Assembly: GCF_020439865.1 (NCBI RefSeq)
Contig: NZ_JAGRPF010000116.1
Coordinates: forward strand, 1 to 48,801
From: Prosthecobacter sp.
GTDB lineage: Bacteria; Verrucomicrobiota; Verrucomicrobiia; Verrucomicrobiales; Verrucomicrobiaceae
Direction: 5' to 3'
DNA: 48,801 nucleotides
Under the pieces are notes generated by a model that worked only from the letters and a program-made list of their open reading frames with translations, ran no database searches and was not told the origin of the DNA. The number at the start of each line of letters is the position of its first letter. The stretch's first letter is position 1. The position numbers were made by a program, and so were the translations under genes. Of the stretch, positions 26,393 to 35,143 are shown in pieces.

Positions 26393-27340
26393 TCAAGCCA
26401 CTGACGAATCAGCACTCCGGCCCGCATGCCGGTCCAGCTCGTACTTCCCGAGCGCCAAGGCGCCGAGCAGTCCGGAGCGTGCACCCAATCCCGGCGCGAC
26501 GATGAAGTCGTCGATGTTGCGGCTGAGTTCGGAGACGCGGAGGTAGCCGTTGTTGAGCCTTTTGAGCTGGCCGCGAATGAGAGGCAGGATCTGCTCCTGG
26601 CTCATGACGCCGCCGCCGAGGATGATGCGCTTTGGGGAGATGCTGAGCGTGAGATTCATGAGCGCATGCGCCATGACGTCGGCGACTTCCTCCCAGGCAG
26701 GATGGTCGGGTGGCAGGGCGTCGGCTTTGACACCCCAGCGGGAGGCAAGGGCGGTGCCGCTGACGTAGCCTTCGACGCAGCTTTTGTGAAACGGGCAGTG
26801 GCAGGCCTGCTGGATGGCGCTGGAGTTCTGCGGCGGCGGGACGAGCAGGTGGCCGATCTCGGGATGGAGGAGGCCGTGGACGAGCTGGCCGTTGATGAGC
26901 ACGCCACCGCCGACGCCGGTGCCGACGGTGATGTAGATGAGCGGGTCGGTGTCCTGTCCTGCACCCCAGAGATATTCGCCGAGCACCGCAGCATTCACAT
27001 CCGTGTCCCAGGCGACAGGCACGTGGTAACGTTCCTTCAGCTTCGGAACGATGTTGGTGAACTGCCAGCCGGGTTTCGGTGTGGTGGTGATGAAGCCGTA
27101 GGTCTCGCTTTTCGGGTCGAGGTCGATGGGGCCAAACGAACCGATGCCGATCGCGGCAAAGGAACCGTACTTCGATTTGGCCGTGGAGAGGAAGCGGGTG
27201 ACTCCGGCGAGTGTTTCCTCCGGCGTGGTGGTGGGGATGCGCGTCACGTCGCGCAGATCATGCGGTCCGGTCCCGACGGCACAGACAAACTTGGTGCCGC
27301 CGGCCTCGATGGCCGCGATGAGGGGAAGTTCTTCGCTCAT
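26393..27340 (-). CDS. ROK-family sugar kinase, fructokinase-like
   Basis: 315 residues from the ATG at 27340, which overlaps the metF stop by 4 bases (ATGA); upstream in-frame sequence belongs to metF. The ATP-binding motif AAIEAGGTKFVCAVG matches fructokinase-type ROK proteins. Also visible are GIGSFGPIDLDP, AWDTDVNAAVLGEYLWGAG, YITVGTGVGGGVLINGQ and the zinc site EIGHLL...CHCPFHKSC (His plus three Cys). KRIILGGGVMSQ and APGLGARSGLLGAL close the second lobe. The likely reaction is phosphorylation of fructose or another hexose in the cytoplasm. Confidence 0.92.
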   Translation of the reverse strand: MSEELPLIAAIEAGGTKFVCAVGTGPHDLRDVTRIPTTTPEETLAGVTRFLSTAKSKYGSFAAIGIGSFGPIDLDPKSETYGFITTTPKPGWQFTNIVPKLKERYHVPVAWDTDVNAAVLGEYLWGAGQDTDPLIYITVGTGVGGGVLINGQLVHGLLHPEIGHLLVPPPQNSSAIQQACHCPFHKSCVEGYVSGTALASRWGVKADALPPDHPAWEEVADVMAHALMNLTLSISPKRIILGGGVMSQEQILPLIRGQLKRLNNGYLRVSELSRNIDDFIVAPGLGARSGLLGALALGKYELDRHAGRSADSSVA

Positions 27341-28260
27341 GATTGCGGACGCACGGCGGCGGAGTCGCGAATGCCGAGGCTGGAGTAGATCTCGCGCGTG
27401 GCGTGGGATTTGTTCAGTGTGTAGAAATGAATGCCGTCCACGCCGTGGTCGAGCAGGTCGTGGCACTGCTCGGTGGCGTAGTGGATGCCGACCTTCTGCA
27501 CGGCGGCCTCGTCACCGCCGCAGCGCTGGATGGCGCGAAGGAGCTTGGCCGGATAGCGTGCTCCAGCGGCCATCTCTGCCATGCGGCGCATGCCGGAGGC
27601 GCTGGTGATGGGCATGATGCCGGCGATGATCGGGACGTGGATGCCGGCAAGCTGGCAGCGCTCGCGGAAGTCGTAGAAGTCGTGGTTGTCGAAGAAGAGC
27701 TGCGTGCAGATGTAGTCCGCGCCGGCATCGACCTTGGCCTTGAGATAGTCCATTTCCAGCACGCGGTTCGGCGTGGTGGGATGGCCTTCAGGAAATCCAG
27801 CGACGCCGATGCCGAAGCCGCGCTTGTCGGGATGCGCGCCGCTGTCGTTGAACTTCTTGATGAAGGCGACGAGATCGGCTGCGTGCTGGAAGGCGTCCTT
27901 CGCGCGGTCGTAACCGGCGAGGTTCTTCGGCGGATCGCCCCCGAGGGCGAGGATGTTGCTCACGCCCGCCCTGGCATAGCGTTCGAGAATGGCGGCGATG
28001 TCGGCCTCGCTGTGACAGACACAGGTGAGATGCGGGATGGCATCCAGCGAGGTGGTCTCCTTGATGCGCACGACGAGGTCGTGCGTGAACTCGCGCGTGG
28101 AACCGCCCGCGCCATAGGTGACGCTGACGAAGGAGGGCTTGAAGGCTTCGAGTTCGCCGATGGTCCGATAAAGCGCCTCGGAGGCCTCCGCGGACTTGGG
28201 CGGGAAGAACTCAAACGAGAGCGTGGGACGCTGGGTTTTGAGGATGTCGGCGATGTGCAT
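27337..28260 (-). CDS. metF: 5,10-methylenetetrahydrofolate reductase
   Basis: 307 residues from the ATG at 28260. MetF reduces methylene-THF to methyl-THF for methionine synthesis, using FAD. Family features in order are LSFEFFPPKSAEASEALY (with the catalytic Glu of FEFFPPK), FVSVTYGAGGSTREFTHDLV, PHLTCVCHSEADI, NILALGGDPP, FGIGVAGFPEGHP, AGADYICTQLFFDN, PIIAGIMPITS and GIHFYTLNKS. The length is normal for the short bacterial type. It lies between lysA and the ROK kinase in a tightly packed minus-strand group. Confidence 0.97.
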   Translation of the reverse strand: MHIADILKTQRPTLSFEFFPPKSAEASEALYRTIGELEAFKPSFVSVTYGAGGSTREFTHDLVVRIKETTSLDAIPHLTCVCHSEADIAAILERYARAGVSNILALGGDPPKNLAGYDRAKDAFQHAADLVAFIKKFNDSGAHPDKRGFGIGVAGFPEGHPTTPNRVLEMDYLKAKVDAGADYICTQLFFDNHDFYDFRERCQLAGIHVPIIAGIMPITSASGMRRMAEMAAGARYPAKLLRAIQRCGGDEAAVQKVGIHYATEQCHDLLDHGVDGIHFYTLNKSHATREIYSSLGIRDSAAVRPQS

Positions 28261-28282
28261 CGTGAGGGCGCGCGAAATTCGA

Positions 28283-29575
28283 TCAGGCGATGTGCTCGCC
28301 TTTGAGCACATCATCCAAAGTTTGACGTTCGCGCACGATGGTGGCCTTGTCACCCTCGACGAGGATTTCGGCGGGCATGGGACGCGTGTTGTAGTTCGAG
28401 GCCATGGTGAAACCATAGGCGCCGGAACTGAGCACGGCCAGATACTCGCCTTCCTTCACGATCGGCAGTTCGCGGTTTTGCGCGAGGAAGTCGCCGGATT
28501 CGCAGATGGGGCCGACGACATCGACTTTTTCGACTTTGTCGTTCTTCGGCTGCTTGAGCGGCACAATCTGATGCCAGCCTTCGTAGAGGGTCGGGCGGAT
28601 GAGGTCGTTCATGCCGGCATCAACGATCTTGAAGATCTTGGCGGAGCCGCGCTTTTCATAAAGCACCTTGGTGAGCATGACACCGGCGTTGCCGACCATG
28701 AAGCGGCCGGGTTCGCAGAGGATTTTCAACCCGAGCGGGGCGAGATGCGGCACCACGGCGTCTGCGTAGGCTTGCACGGTCAGCGGATGCGTCTCTGCGT
28801 TTTCTTCCCACCATGTGGCGTCGCCAGAGTCGAGGCTCTGCTTGTAGTTGATGCCGATGCCGCCGCCGATGCTGAAGAATTCGATGCCGTAGCTCTTCTT
28901 CACCTGCGTGACGAGCGGGATGACCTTCTGCACCGCTTCGAGGAAGGGATCCACGTTGGTGAGCTGCGAGCCGATGTGCATCTGCAGGCCCTTGATGATC
29001 AGGTTCGGGCAGTCGGCGGCCACGCGTGCGTAGACGTCGAGGATCTGGTCGAAGTCGATGCCGAACTTGTTCTCGCTCTTGCCGGTGGTGATCTTCGCAT
29101 GCGTCTTCGCATCCACATTCGGATTCACGCGCACGGCCACGGGGGCCTGCAAGCCAAGCTCTCCGGCGACATGGTTGATGTAATGCAGCTCCGCCTCGGA
29201 CTCGGCGTTGAAGCAGTAGATGCCCTGCTTGAGTGCATATTCAATCTCGTCACGTGTCTTGCCGACGCCGGCAAAGGTGCACTTGCCGGGATCGCCGCCC
29301 GCCTTGATGACGCGGTAGAGCTCACCCGCGGAGACGATGTCGAAGCCGCCGCCGAGCTTGGCGATGGCGTTGAGGATGGCGAGGTTGGAATTCGCCTTCA
29401 CCGCATAGCAGATCAGATGATCGAGCTTCGAAAGCGCGGCATCCAGGCGCGTGAAATGGCCGGTGATCGTGCTCTTGGAATAGACATAGAGCGGCGTGCC
29501 GTGCTTTTCGGCGAGAGATTGAAGCGGGACGTTTTCGGCGAACAATTCGCCCTGATGGTAGCGGAAGCTGTGCAT
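28283..29575 (-). CDS. lysA: Diaminopimelate decarboxylase
   Basis: 430 residues. LysA decarboxylates meso-DAP to L-lysine with PLP. The fold-type III N-terminal barrel shows the PLP lysine in ICYAVKANSNLAIL, then LGGGFDIVSAGELYRV, FAGVGKTRDEI, GLQMHIGSQL and FSIGGGIGI. The C-terminal beta domain has CEPGRFMVGNAG, DAGMNDLIRPTLYEGWH, PICESGDFLAQ and GAYGFTMASNYNTRPMPAE. The active-site Cys of the partner subunit lies in GPICESGD. It is a few bases upstream of metF on the same strand. Confidence 0.97.
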   Translation of the reverse strand: MHSFRYHQGELFAENVPLQSLAEKHGTPLYVYSKSTITGHFTRLDAALSKLDHLICYAVKANSNLAILNAIAKLGGGFDIVSAGELYRVIKAGGDPGKCTFAGVGKTRDEIEYALKQGIYCFNAESEAELHYINHVAGELGLQAPVAVRVNPNVDAKTHAKITTGKSENKFGIDFDQILDVYARVAADCPNLIIKGLQMHIGSQLTNVDPFLEAVQKVIPLVTQVKKSYGIEFFSIGGGIGINYKQSLDSGDATWWEENAETHPLTVQAYADAVVPHLAPLGLKILCEPGRFMVGNAGVMLTKVLYEKRGSAKIFKIVDAGMNDLIRPTLYEGWHQIVPLKQPKNDKVEKVDVVGPICESGDFLAQNRELPIVKEGEYLAVLSSGAYGFTMASNYNTRPMPAEILVEGDKATIVRERQTLDDVLKGEHIA

Positions 29576-29617
29576 AAGCGGGCCGCGTAGATAAGCGGGA
29601 AAGACCGCCGCGCAACT

Positions 29618-30889
29618 TCACTCACTCGCGCTTCCCCGCGCTTCGATGAGATTTCTCCCGGTGGAAAGCATGTTCACCAGCCACTGACGCATGGCTTTGA
29701 GTCCGCGCAGCAGCGTGCTGTCCATGACTTCCTGACAGCCGTAGCTGCGGGCGATGGTCTCCTCCAGCCTGCGGTAACGCGGCAGCAGGATGAGGCTGTG
29801 TTGCGCACCGGAATTTCCGTCGGGGGCGCGATGCGCGACGGTTGGGTGCAGCAGGCCTTTGTACACGACCATGTCTGCTGGCGGCAGGGTGATGTGGCGC
29901 TCTGGCAGCATCAGCCAAGGGTGAAAGCCGATGGTCGGAAGACCGGCGGCATCGTGCTTGAGTTTGACCAGCGTGCGAACCGGCACGCCGTCCACACGGC
30001 GGGCGAGGAAGCCTTTCACGCCGTCTTTCAGGTCGTCCTCGGACGCGCGTTTGTTGAGCAGGAAGTCAGCGCCCATGAGCGTGCCAAACAGCGTGAGGCG
30101 GAAGGACCAGCCGGCGAGCAGCAGTGCAATGACGATGAGCACCAACGAAACAAGCGCACCCGCGTAGGGGTGGATCATCGTGCTGCCGGCCACGAGCGTG
30201 ATGAGGCCGAGTTTGGCGAGCTTGAGGCCCGCATCGACAATGCCAAACGGCGAAAGCGCGATGAGCACGTTGATGGCGTGCGAACTGAGCCAGACGACGC
30301 CGAAGGCCACGATGGCGACGGGGATGGACAGCCAGGGCGTATGCACACCGAAGTCGATGATGCTCGCCACCGGGACGACGGCCAGGTGGCCCCCGGTGGA
30401 AGGAACGACGGCCTGCGGTTGCAACTTGTCGATCTGGGCCATGGCGAGAGCGACCAGCGGCACAAATCCCACACTGGCGACGAGGGCGCTGATTTTGTTT
30501 TCAAACAACTCGGCGAAATCGAGCGGCTTCTTCACCAGCGCCGGAGCCGCCGCGCCGAGGAAATCCTTCAAAAAGCAGACGAGGATGAGGGACAAACCGG
30601 TGCCCCAGACGCCGGGATGGCAGTACCAAGGCAGGCGGTGTCGCAAGGCCGGTTCTGTCTTGTAGTAGGTCCATGCTCCCATGGCGCTGACACCGAGCAG
30701 CGGACTGATGGCGACGCCGGTGATTTCAGACACGCCTTCGGCTAGGCTGACACCGGGCAGGAGCATGGACTCGCGCAGTTTCTCAGCGGCCGGTGCGCTG
30801 GCAGGCTGGTCTGCGGCGTGAAGCCAGGTGGCGCTCATGAGCAGCAGAACTGTCAGAGCGAGCAGACGGGAAGGGCGTCGGGCATTCAT
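29618..30889 (-). CDS. Uncharacterised multi-pass membrane protein with signal peptide
   Basis: 423 residues from the ATG at 30889, which gives a signal peptide (LLALTVLLLMSATWLHA). After a short linker come several hydrophobic segments, including VWGTGLSLILVCFLKDFLGA, ISALVASVGFVPLVALAMAQ, LSIPVAIVAFGVVWLSSHAI and ALVSLVLIVIALLLAGWSF. A soluble C-terminal part of about 140 residues follows (KGFLARRVDGVPVRTLVKL, FHPWLMLPERHITLPPADMV, HSLILLPRYRRLEETIARSY). I do not recognise the family. It lies 42 bases upstream of lysA on the same strand, but no functional link is evident. Confidence 0.8.
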   Translation of the reverse strand: MNARRPSRLLALTVLLLMSATWLHAADQPASAPAAEKLRESMLLPGVSLAEGVSEITGVAISPLLGVSAMGAWTYYKTEPALRHRLPWYCHPGVWGTGLSLILVCFLKDFLGAAAPALVKKPLDFAELFENKISALVASVGFVPLVALAMAQIDKLQPQAVVPSTGGHLAVVPVASIIDFGVHTPWLSIPVAIVAFGVVWLSSHAINVLIALSPFGIVDAGLKLAKLGLITLVAGSTMIHPYAGALVSLVLIVIALLLAGWSFRLTLFGTLMGADFLLNKRASEDDLKDGVKGFLARRVDGVPVRTLVKLKHDAAGLPTIGFHPWLMLPERHITLPPADMVVYKGLLHPTVAHRAPDGNSGAQHSLILLPRYRRLEETIARSYGCQEVMDSTLLRGLKAMRQWLVNMLSTGRNLIEARGSASE

Positions 30890-30982
30890 GGCGTTGGTGG
30901 GGCTGGGTTGACGAAGGCTGCACACCATGCCCTGCAAAGCCGGGGAAAAAGCTACAATTTGCGCCCGTGTTTCCAGCCCGTC

Positions 30983-31675
30983 CTATTTCGCAAGTGCCTG
31001 CGAGATCGATTCGGCCACCTTCTTCGCGAGATGCTCGCTGCCAGCATCGATGTAATGCAGGTCCTTCGGCTTGTGAAGTTCCTCGAAGCGAGGCGTCATC
31101 CATGCGTTCAGGTCATCGATAGCGACGCCATTTTCCTTCATCACACGGGCCGCGATGTCGTTGTATTCCTTCACCTGGCCGAACTTGCGCGGCGGATTGA
31201 GTTCGCCTTCAGGGATCGGCGTCGTGCTGGCCCAGATCAGTTTGGCGCCGGTGGCTTTCAGGGTGGCGACGAGGCTGCGCAGATTGGCTTCGTACTCAGC
31301 GGGTTCGACCTGGCGTTTGCCATCGGGCATGTACTTGAGGTCGTGGATGCCCCAGTTGAAGTGAATCACGTCCCATTTTCCGGTGCCGAGCCATTTGGCG
31401 ATGTTGGCGACCCCGTTCTTGGTCGGACCGCCGTTTGCGGGGATGCGATGGACGTTAGCTTTGCCCTCCAACAGTTTCCGCGCGGGCAGGGTGTAGCCCA
31501 TGGAGATGGAATCGCCGATGAGCAGCACCCGCGGCAGGCCTGCGACATCCTGAATCGGAGCCAGCACCGGGTTGGGAGCGGGTTTCGCCGGGGCCTTTTG
31601 AGCAGGACAGGGGACGTGGGAGGCCAGCAGGCCGACCCAGATCAGGCAGTGGAGGGGGAGGAGGCGGGTGGACAT
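30983..31675 (-). CDS. Exported SGNH/GDSL hydrolase
   Basis: 230 residues with an N-terminal signal peptide (LLPLHCLIWVGLLASHVPCPA). The SGNH blocks are visible: block I RVLLIGDSISMGY (nucleophile Ser), the N block in VHRIPANGGPTKNG, block III HFNWGIHDLKY and block V DLHYIDAGSEHLAKKVAE (Asp and His of the triad). The family removes acyl groups from sugars or lipids, and exported members in this phylum are often polysaccharide de-esterases. The substrate cannot be read from sequence. It is transcribed away from the haloperoxidase-like gene, sharing an AT-rich divergent region. Confidence 0.9.
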   Translation of the reverse strand: MSTRLLPLHCLIWVGLLASHVPCPAQKAPAKPAPNPVLAPIQDVAGLPRVLLIGDSISMGYTLPARKLLEGKANVHRIPANGGPTKNGVANIAKWLGTGKWDVIHFNWGIHDLKYMPDGKRQVEPAEYEANLRSLVATLKATGAKLIWASTTPIPEGELNPPRKFGQVKEYNDIAARVMKENGVAIDDLNAWMTPRFEELHKPKDLHYIDAGSEHLAKKVAESISQALAK

Positions 31676-31810
31676 GAGCTTGAGGGAGGGAAGCGAGGCA
31701 ATTTGGTTAGGAAAGCTAAAAATTCAATAAGTCAGCCTTGAATTAAGTTATGAAAGTTATAGATTATGGATGTTTATACGATCTCCACGCGCTCGCCTCA
31801 CCGCTTTTTC
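31676..31810 (+). promoter_or_regulatory. AT-rich divergent promoter region before the haloperoxidase-like gene
   Basis: This 135-base gap is clearly AT-rich at 31700-31770. A possible sigma-70-type pair is TTGAAT (31738-31743) with TAGATT (31760-31765) after a 16-base spacer. The pair points toward the plus-strand gene. The choice was made by eye, and other pairs in this AT-rich stretch are possible. Confidence 0.35.
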
Positions 31811-33205
31811 ATGAAACTCCACCTTCCCATCGTTCTGTCGCTCGCCTTTGCCGCGTCGGCTCGGGCGGACGTGATAACGGAATGGAATGCACTGATGCGG
31901 CAGACCTTCGTAGACGAAGGGAGCACCGCCACGCCCCCCTGCAACTCGCGCACCATGGGCATGCTGGGCGGGTCCATGTATGACGCAGTGAACTCAATTA
32001 ACCGCAATTACTCCTCCTATCTGGGCTACTTCGATCCCGCAACGGCGGGGAGTTCCACCGATACGACGGCCGCGGCCGCCACGGCTGCCTACACGGTGAT
32101 GACTTCGATCTACACGGACCTGTATGGCGCCGGGAATCCCTACCTCGACAATTTCACTACGCTGTACAACACCCAGATGGCATCCGTGGCAGTGGGTGAT
32201 GCACGCACCCGTGGATATGAGGTGGGCCTGGCCGCCGGTCAGGCGATGATCAATGCGCGTCTCAACGACGGCAAAGACGCGGTGTCGAGCTACGCGCCGC
32301 AGCCGGTCGGCACCGTGGGGCACTGGCAGCCAGGCACCACACCAGGTGCTTGGGGAAGCGGTTCCGGTTCCTTCGTTAAACCTCAATGGAGCGAAATGAC
32401 GCCCTTTGCCATGACCTCGTCCAGCCAGTTCCGTCCTGCCGGACCGAACGGTTATCAGCCGAGCGATTACACCTCCTGGGTGCAGAGCGCGGCCTACACG
32501 GCGGAATTCAACATGGTCAAGGACCTCGGAGGCACGAACAGCACCCTGCGCACCGCCGAGCAGACGGCCATCGCCTACTTCTGGGTGGACGGGCCCGGCA
32601 CCGCCTCGCCGCCGGGGCACTGGAACCGCATTGCCGAATCGATCTCCGCCAGCATGGGCCTGAGCGTCGAGGAAAACGCCCGCCTCTTCGCCTTGCTGAA
32701 CATTGCCGAAGCCGATGCCGGCATCGCCTCCTGGGATGCGAAGGTCTTCTTCGATACGTGGCGTCCGATGCTCGCCATCAACACCGCCAGCACAGACGGC
32801 AACCCCGACACCGTTGAAGATGCACTCTGGACACCGCTCATCCCGAATCCTTCGTTTGGCGCCTACAGCAGTGGCCACAGCGGTTTCAGCATGACCGGTG
32901 CGACGATTCTGGCGAACTTCTTCGGCACCGACGACATCGCTTTCACCACCGACTCGGAATCGCCCTTCCTTCCCGCCGGTTACACCCGCAGTTTCAGCAG
33001 TTTCAGCGAAGCCGCACGCGAAGCGGGCATGAGCCGCATCTACGGAGGCATCCACTGGATGTCCGACAATCTCGATGGGGCGATCCTCGGTGCGAACGTG
33101 GCCAACAACACCTACAGCACCATGTTTCTGCCCGTGCCGGAACCCGGCAGCGCCATGCTGATCTTGCTGTCCGGCCTCGCCGCCCTGCGTCGCCGGCGTG
33201 CGTGA
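31811..33205 (+). CDS. Vanadium-dependent haloperoxidase/PAP2-type enzyme with PEP-CTERM anchor
   Basis: 464 residues from the ATG at 31811, which begins a signal peptide (MKLHLPIVLSLAFAASARA). The vanadate/phosphate-binding motifs are KVFFDTWRPMLAI (Lys and Arg), FGAYSSGHSGFSMTGATIL (the SGH block with the catalytic His) and SRIYGGIHWMSDNLDGAILG (second Arg, His and Asp). The C-terminus VPEPGSAMLILLSGLAALRRRRA, here broken by the VPEP motif, a hydrophobic helix and a basic end, is a PEP-CTERM sorting signal, so the protein is delivered to the cell surface or exopolysaccharide matrix by exosortase. Family members oxidise halides with peroxide or act as phosphatases; this cannot be decided here. 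It converges on purM with a 13-base gap. Confidence 0.92.
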   Translation: MKLHLPIVLSLAFAASARADVITEWNALMRQTFVDEGSTATPPCNSRTMGMLGGSMYDAVNSINRNYSSYLGYFDPATAGSSTDTTAAAATAAYTVMTSIYTDLYGAGNPYLDNFTTLYNTQMASVAVGDARTRGYEVGLAAGQAMINARLNDGKDAVSSYAPQPVGTVGHWQPGTTPGAWGSGSGSFVKPQWSEMTPFAMTSSSQFRPAGPNGYQPSDYTSWVQSAAYTAEFNMVKDLGGTNSTLRTAEQTAIAYFWVDGPGTASPPGHWNRIAESISASMGLSVEENARLFALLNIAEADAGIASWDAKVFFDTWRPMLAINTASTDGNPDTVEDALWTPLIPNPSFGAYSSGHSGFSMTGATILANFFGTDDIAFTTDSESPFLPAGYTRSFSSFSEAAREAGMSRIYGGIHWMSDNLDGAILGANVANNTYSTMFLPVPEPGSAMLILLSGLAALRRRRA

Positions 33206-33218
33206 AATCGGAACGAGA

Positions 33219-34220
33219 TCAGACGATCTCCACGCTCACCTGAGCGCTCGTGTCCATCGTGCCGATGATCTTCGCGTTCTTGCCGCAGGCCAGCGCTTTG
33301 TCTGCGTCCTCGGGTGAAACGATCGCCACCCAGCCGAGGCCCATGTTGAAGGTGTCGAAGGCGTCCTTCGGATCCGCGTGACGCAGCACCTTCTGCACAA
33401 CGTCGTTCTGCCAGAAAGGAATGCGCAGATTGCAGCCGAGACCACGCTTCAGGAAGATACGGCCCAGATTTTCCGGCAGACCACCGCCGGTGATGTGCGC
33501 CATGGCACGCGGGCGGACGCCAGCAGCTTTGAGCGCCTTAGTCTCCTCATGATAAAGCAACGTCGGGTGCAGCAGCGTGCGCATTTCGTCCTCGCTGAAC
33601 TGGAGATTCTCCTTCTCGATGATGCGGCGCACGAGGCTGAAGCCATTGGCGTGGAAACCCGCGCTGGGCCAGCCGATGAGCACGTCGCCCGCGGTGATGG
33701 TGCCAGGATCGAGCATGTCTTCCTTTTCGCAGGCACCGATGGCGAAGCCGCTGAGCTCGACCATGCCCTCGGGCACCATGCCGGGCATCTCGGCCGTCTC
33801 ACCACCGGCGAGGATGCAGTTGCAGGCCTCCAGATAGTCGGTCATGCCGGCAATGATGCGGGTGATCTGTGTCTTCTGGATCTTCGGGATGCCCACGTAA
33901 TCGAGGAACATGATCGGATCCGCTCCGGTGGTGAGCACGTCGTTGACATTCATGGCCACGAGGTCTTTGCCAGCGGCTTCGAGCTGGTCGTGCTTGAGCA
34001 GCAGTTCGATTTTCGTGCCCACGCCGTCACAGCCCGTGAGGATGATGGGATGCTTGTAACCGCTGAGGTCGTACGCGGCGGCGAAGAGGCCAAAGGGATT
34101 CGCCAGTTTCCGCTTCTGCTGCGTGCGCCGCACCAGCACGCCAATGTCATCGACCAGCGATGCTGCTTCGTGAATGTCGACGCCGGCTTCTTTGTAGGTG
34201 TGTGCGGAGGGGCTGCTCAT
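33219..34220 (-). CDS. purM: Phosphoribosylformylglycinamidine cyclo-ligase (AIR synthetase)
   Basis: 333 residues. PurM converts FGAM to AIR with ATP in purine synthesis. Features in order are YKEAGVDIHEAASLVDDI, LTGCDGVGTKIELLLKH (ATP/Mg site), DLVAMNVNDVLTTGADPIMFLDY, ILAGGETAEMPGMVPEGMVELSGFAIG, IGWPSAGFHANGFSLVRRII and AHITGGGLPENLGR. All belong to the PurM/PurL/SelD fold. It is monocistronic here as far as can be seen. About 210 bases separate it from the divergent DUF1080 gene, and that gap holds nothing I can name. Confidence 0.97.
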   Translation of the reverse strand: MSSPSAHTYKEAGVDIHEAASLVDDIGVLVRRTQQKRKLANPFGLFAAAYDLSGYKHPIILTGCDGVGTKIELLLKHDQLEAAGKDLVAMNVNDVLTTGADPIMFLDYVGIPKIQKTQITRIIAGMTDYLEACNCILAGGETAEMPGMVPEGMVELSGFAIGACEKEDMLDPGTITAGDVLIGWPSAGFHANGFSLVRRIIEKENLQFSEDEMRTLLHPTLLYHEETKALKAAGVRPRAMAHITGGGLPENLGRIFLKRGLGCNLRIPFWQNDVVQKVLRHADPKDAFDTFNMGLGWVAIVSPEDADKALACGKNAKIIGTMDTSAQVSVEIV

Positions 34221-34429
34221 GGAATGGAAGGGCGCTGGTTAGCGCGGAAGCCCGTCCCGCTCAAACGGAAAGTCGTCCTCATGGAGCCCGAGTTTTGGTC
34301 CTGTCATGCCCTCGGGTTGGCGTCGGATGCGCTGCTTGGGCGCCGTTTCGGTTGGGCTGCCCCGGATTGGTGATCCGTGTGATCAATGCGGGCGGATCTC
34401 ACGTTTAAAACAAACCTGCGCCTCGGATC

Positions 34430-35143
34430 ATGAAATCACTTCTTTTTGCCACACTCGCTCTTTGTTTTGCTCCCGTGTTCAGTGCCGATGTCCCGCAGTG
34501 GCGCGATCTCTTCAACGGCAAGGACCTCACAGGCTGGGTGGACGTGAACACCAGCCCCGAAACCTGGAGCGTGAAGGACGGCCTGCTCGTCTGCACCGGC
34601 AAACCCACCGGCGTCATGCGCAGCGACAAGCAGTACGAGAATTTCATCCTGCACATCGAATGGATGCACATGGAAGCAGGAGGAAACTCCGGTGTCTTTG
34701 TCTGGAGCGAGGGAACCACGCCGCCTGACCGGCCGCTGCCCAAGGGCATGGAAGTGCAGATGCTCGAACTCGAATGGCCCAACCTGCATCCCGGCAAGGA
34801 CGGCAAACCGAATCATCCTGGATATGTCTCCGGCGAACTCTTCGGCGCGAACGGCCTCGAAGCCGTGCCGGACAATCCACGCGGCAAACGCAGCATGTCT
34901 TTTGAAATGCGGTGCAAGGGCAAGGGTGAATGGAACACCTACGACGTCGTTTGCGTCGATGGAACGATCAAACACTCGATCAATGGCAAGTTCGTCAACG
35001 GCATCAGCCAGTCGAGTGTGCGCAAAGGCTACCTCTGCCTCGAGTCCGAAGGCGCCGAGATCCACTTTCGGAACATCAAGATTCTCGAACTACCCGGCGG
35101 TCGTGCGACTCCGGAGCAAACGGCTCCAATCGTCGGCAAGTAG
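34430..35143 (+). CDS. Exported DUF1080 (3-keto-disaccharide hydrolase family) protein
   Basis: 237 residues with a signal peptide ([18 protein letters not shown]). This is a compact, one-domain DUF1080 protein: [87 protein letters not shown] and [20 protein letters not shown]. It lacks the extra N-terminal region seen in the member at 10474-11469. Some relatives hydrolyse 3-keto-glycosides in the periplasm; most are untested. Its stop codon touches the stop of the convergent ceramidase-like gene with no base between them. Confidence 0.93.
   Translation: MKSLLFATLALCFAPVFSADVPQWRDLFNGKDLTGWVDVNTSPETWSVKDGLLVCTGKPTGVMRSDKQYENFILHIEWMHMEAGGNSGVFVWSEGTTPPDRPLPKGMEVQMLELEWPNLHPGKDGKPNHPGYVSGELFGANGLEAVPDNPRGKRSMSFEMRCKGKGEWNTYDVVCVDGTIKHSINGKFVNGISQSSVRKGYLCLESEGAEIHFRNIKILELPGGRATPEQTAPIVGK

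Noticed and set aside
26261..26400. Possible second attC site upstream of the cassette gene
   Set aside because: Only the GTTAGGC core is present; no paired L/R boxes or spacer hairpins follow on the outer side, so an array of two cassettes is not supported.
26323..26505. Short plus-strand frame beginning MSNMARVRVTFDMKVPTTS
   Set aside because: Its first part could be a gene remnant beside the cassette, but the end runs antisense into the ROK kinase gene and there is no ribosome binding site; too little to call.
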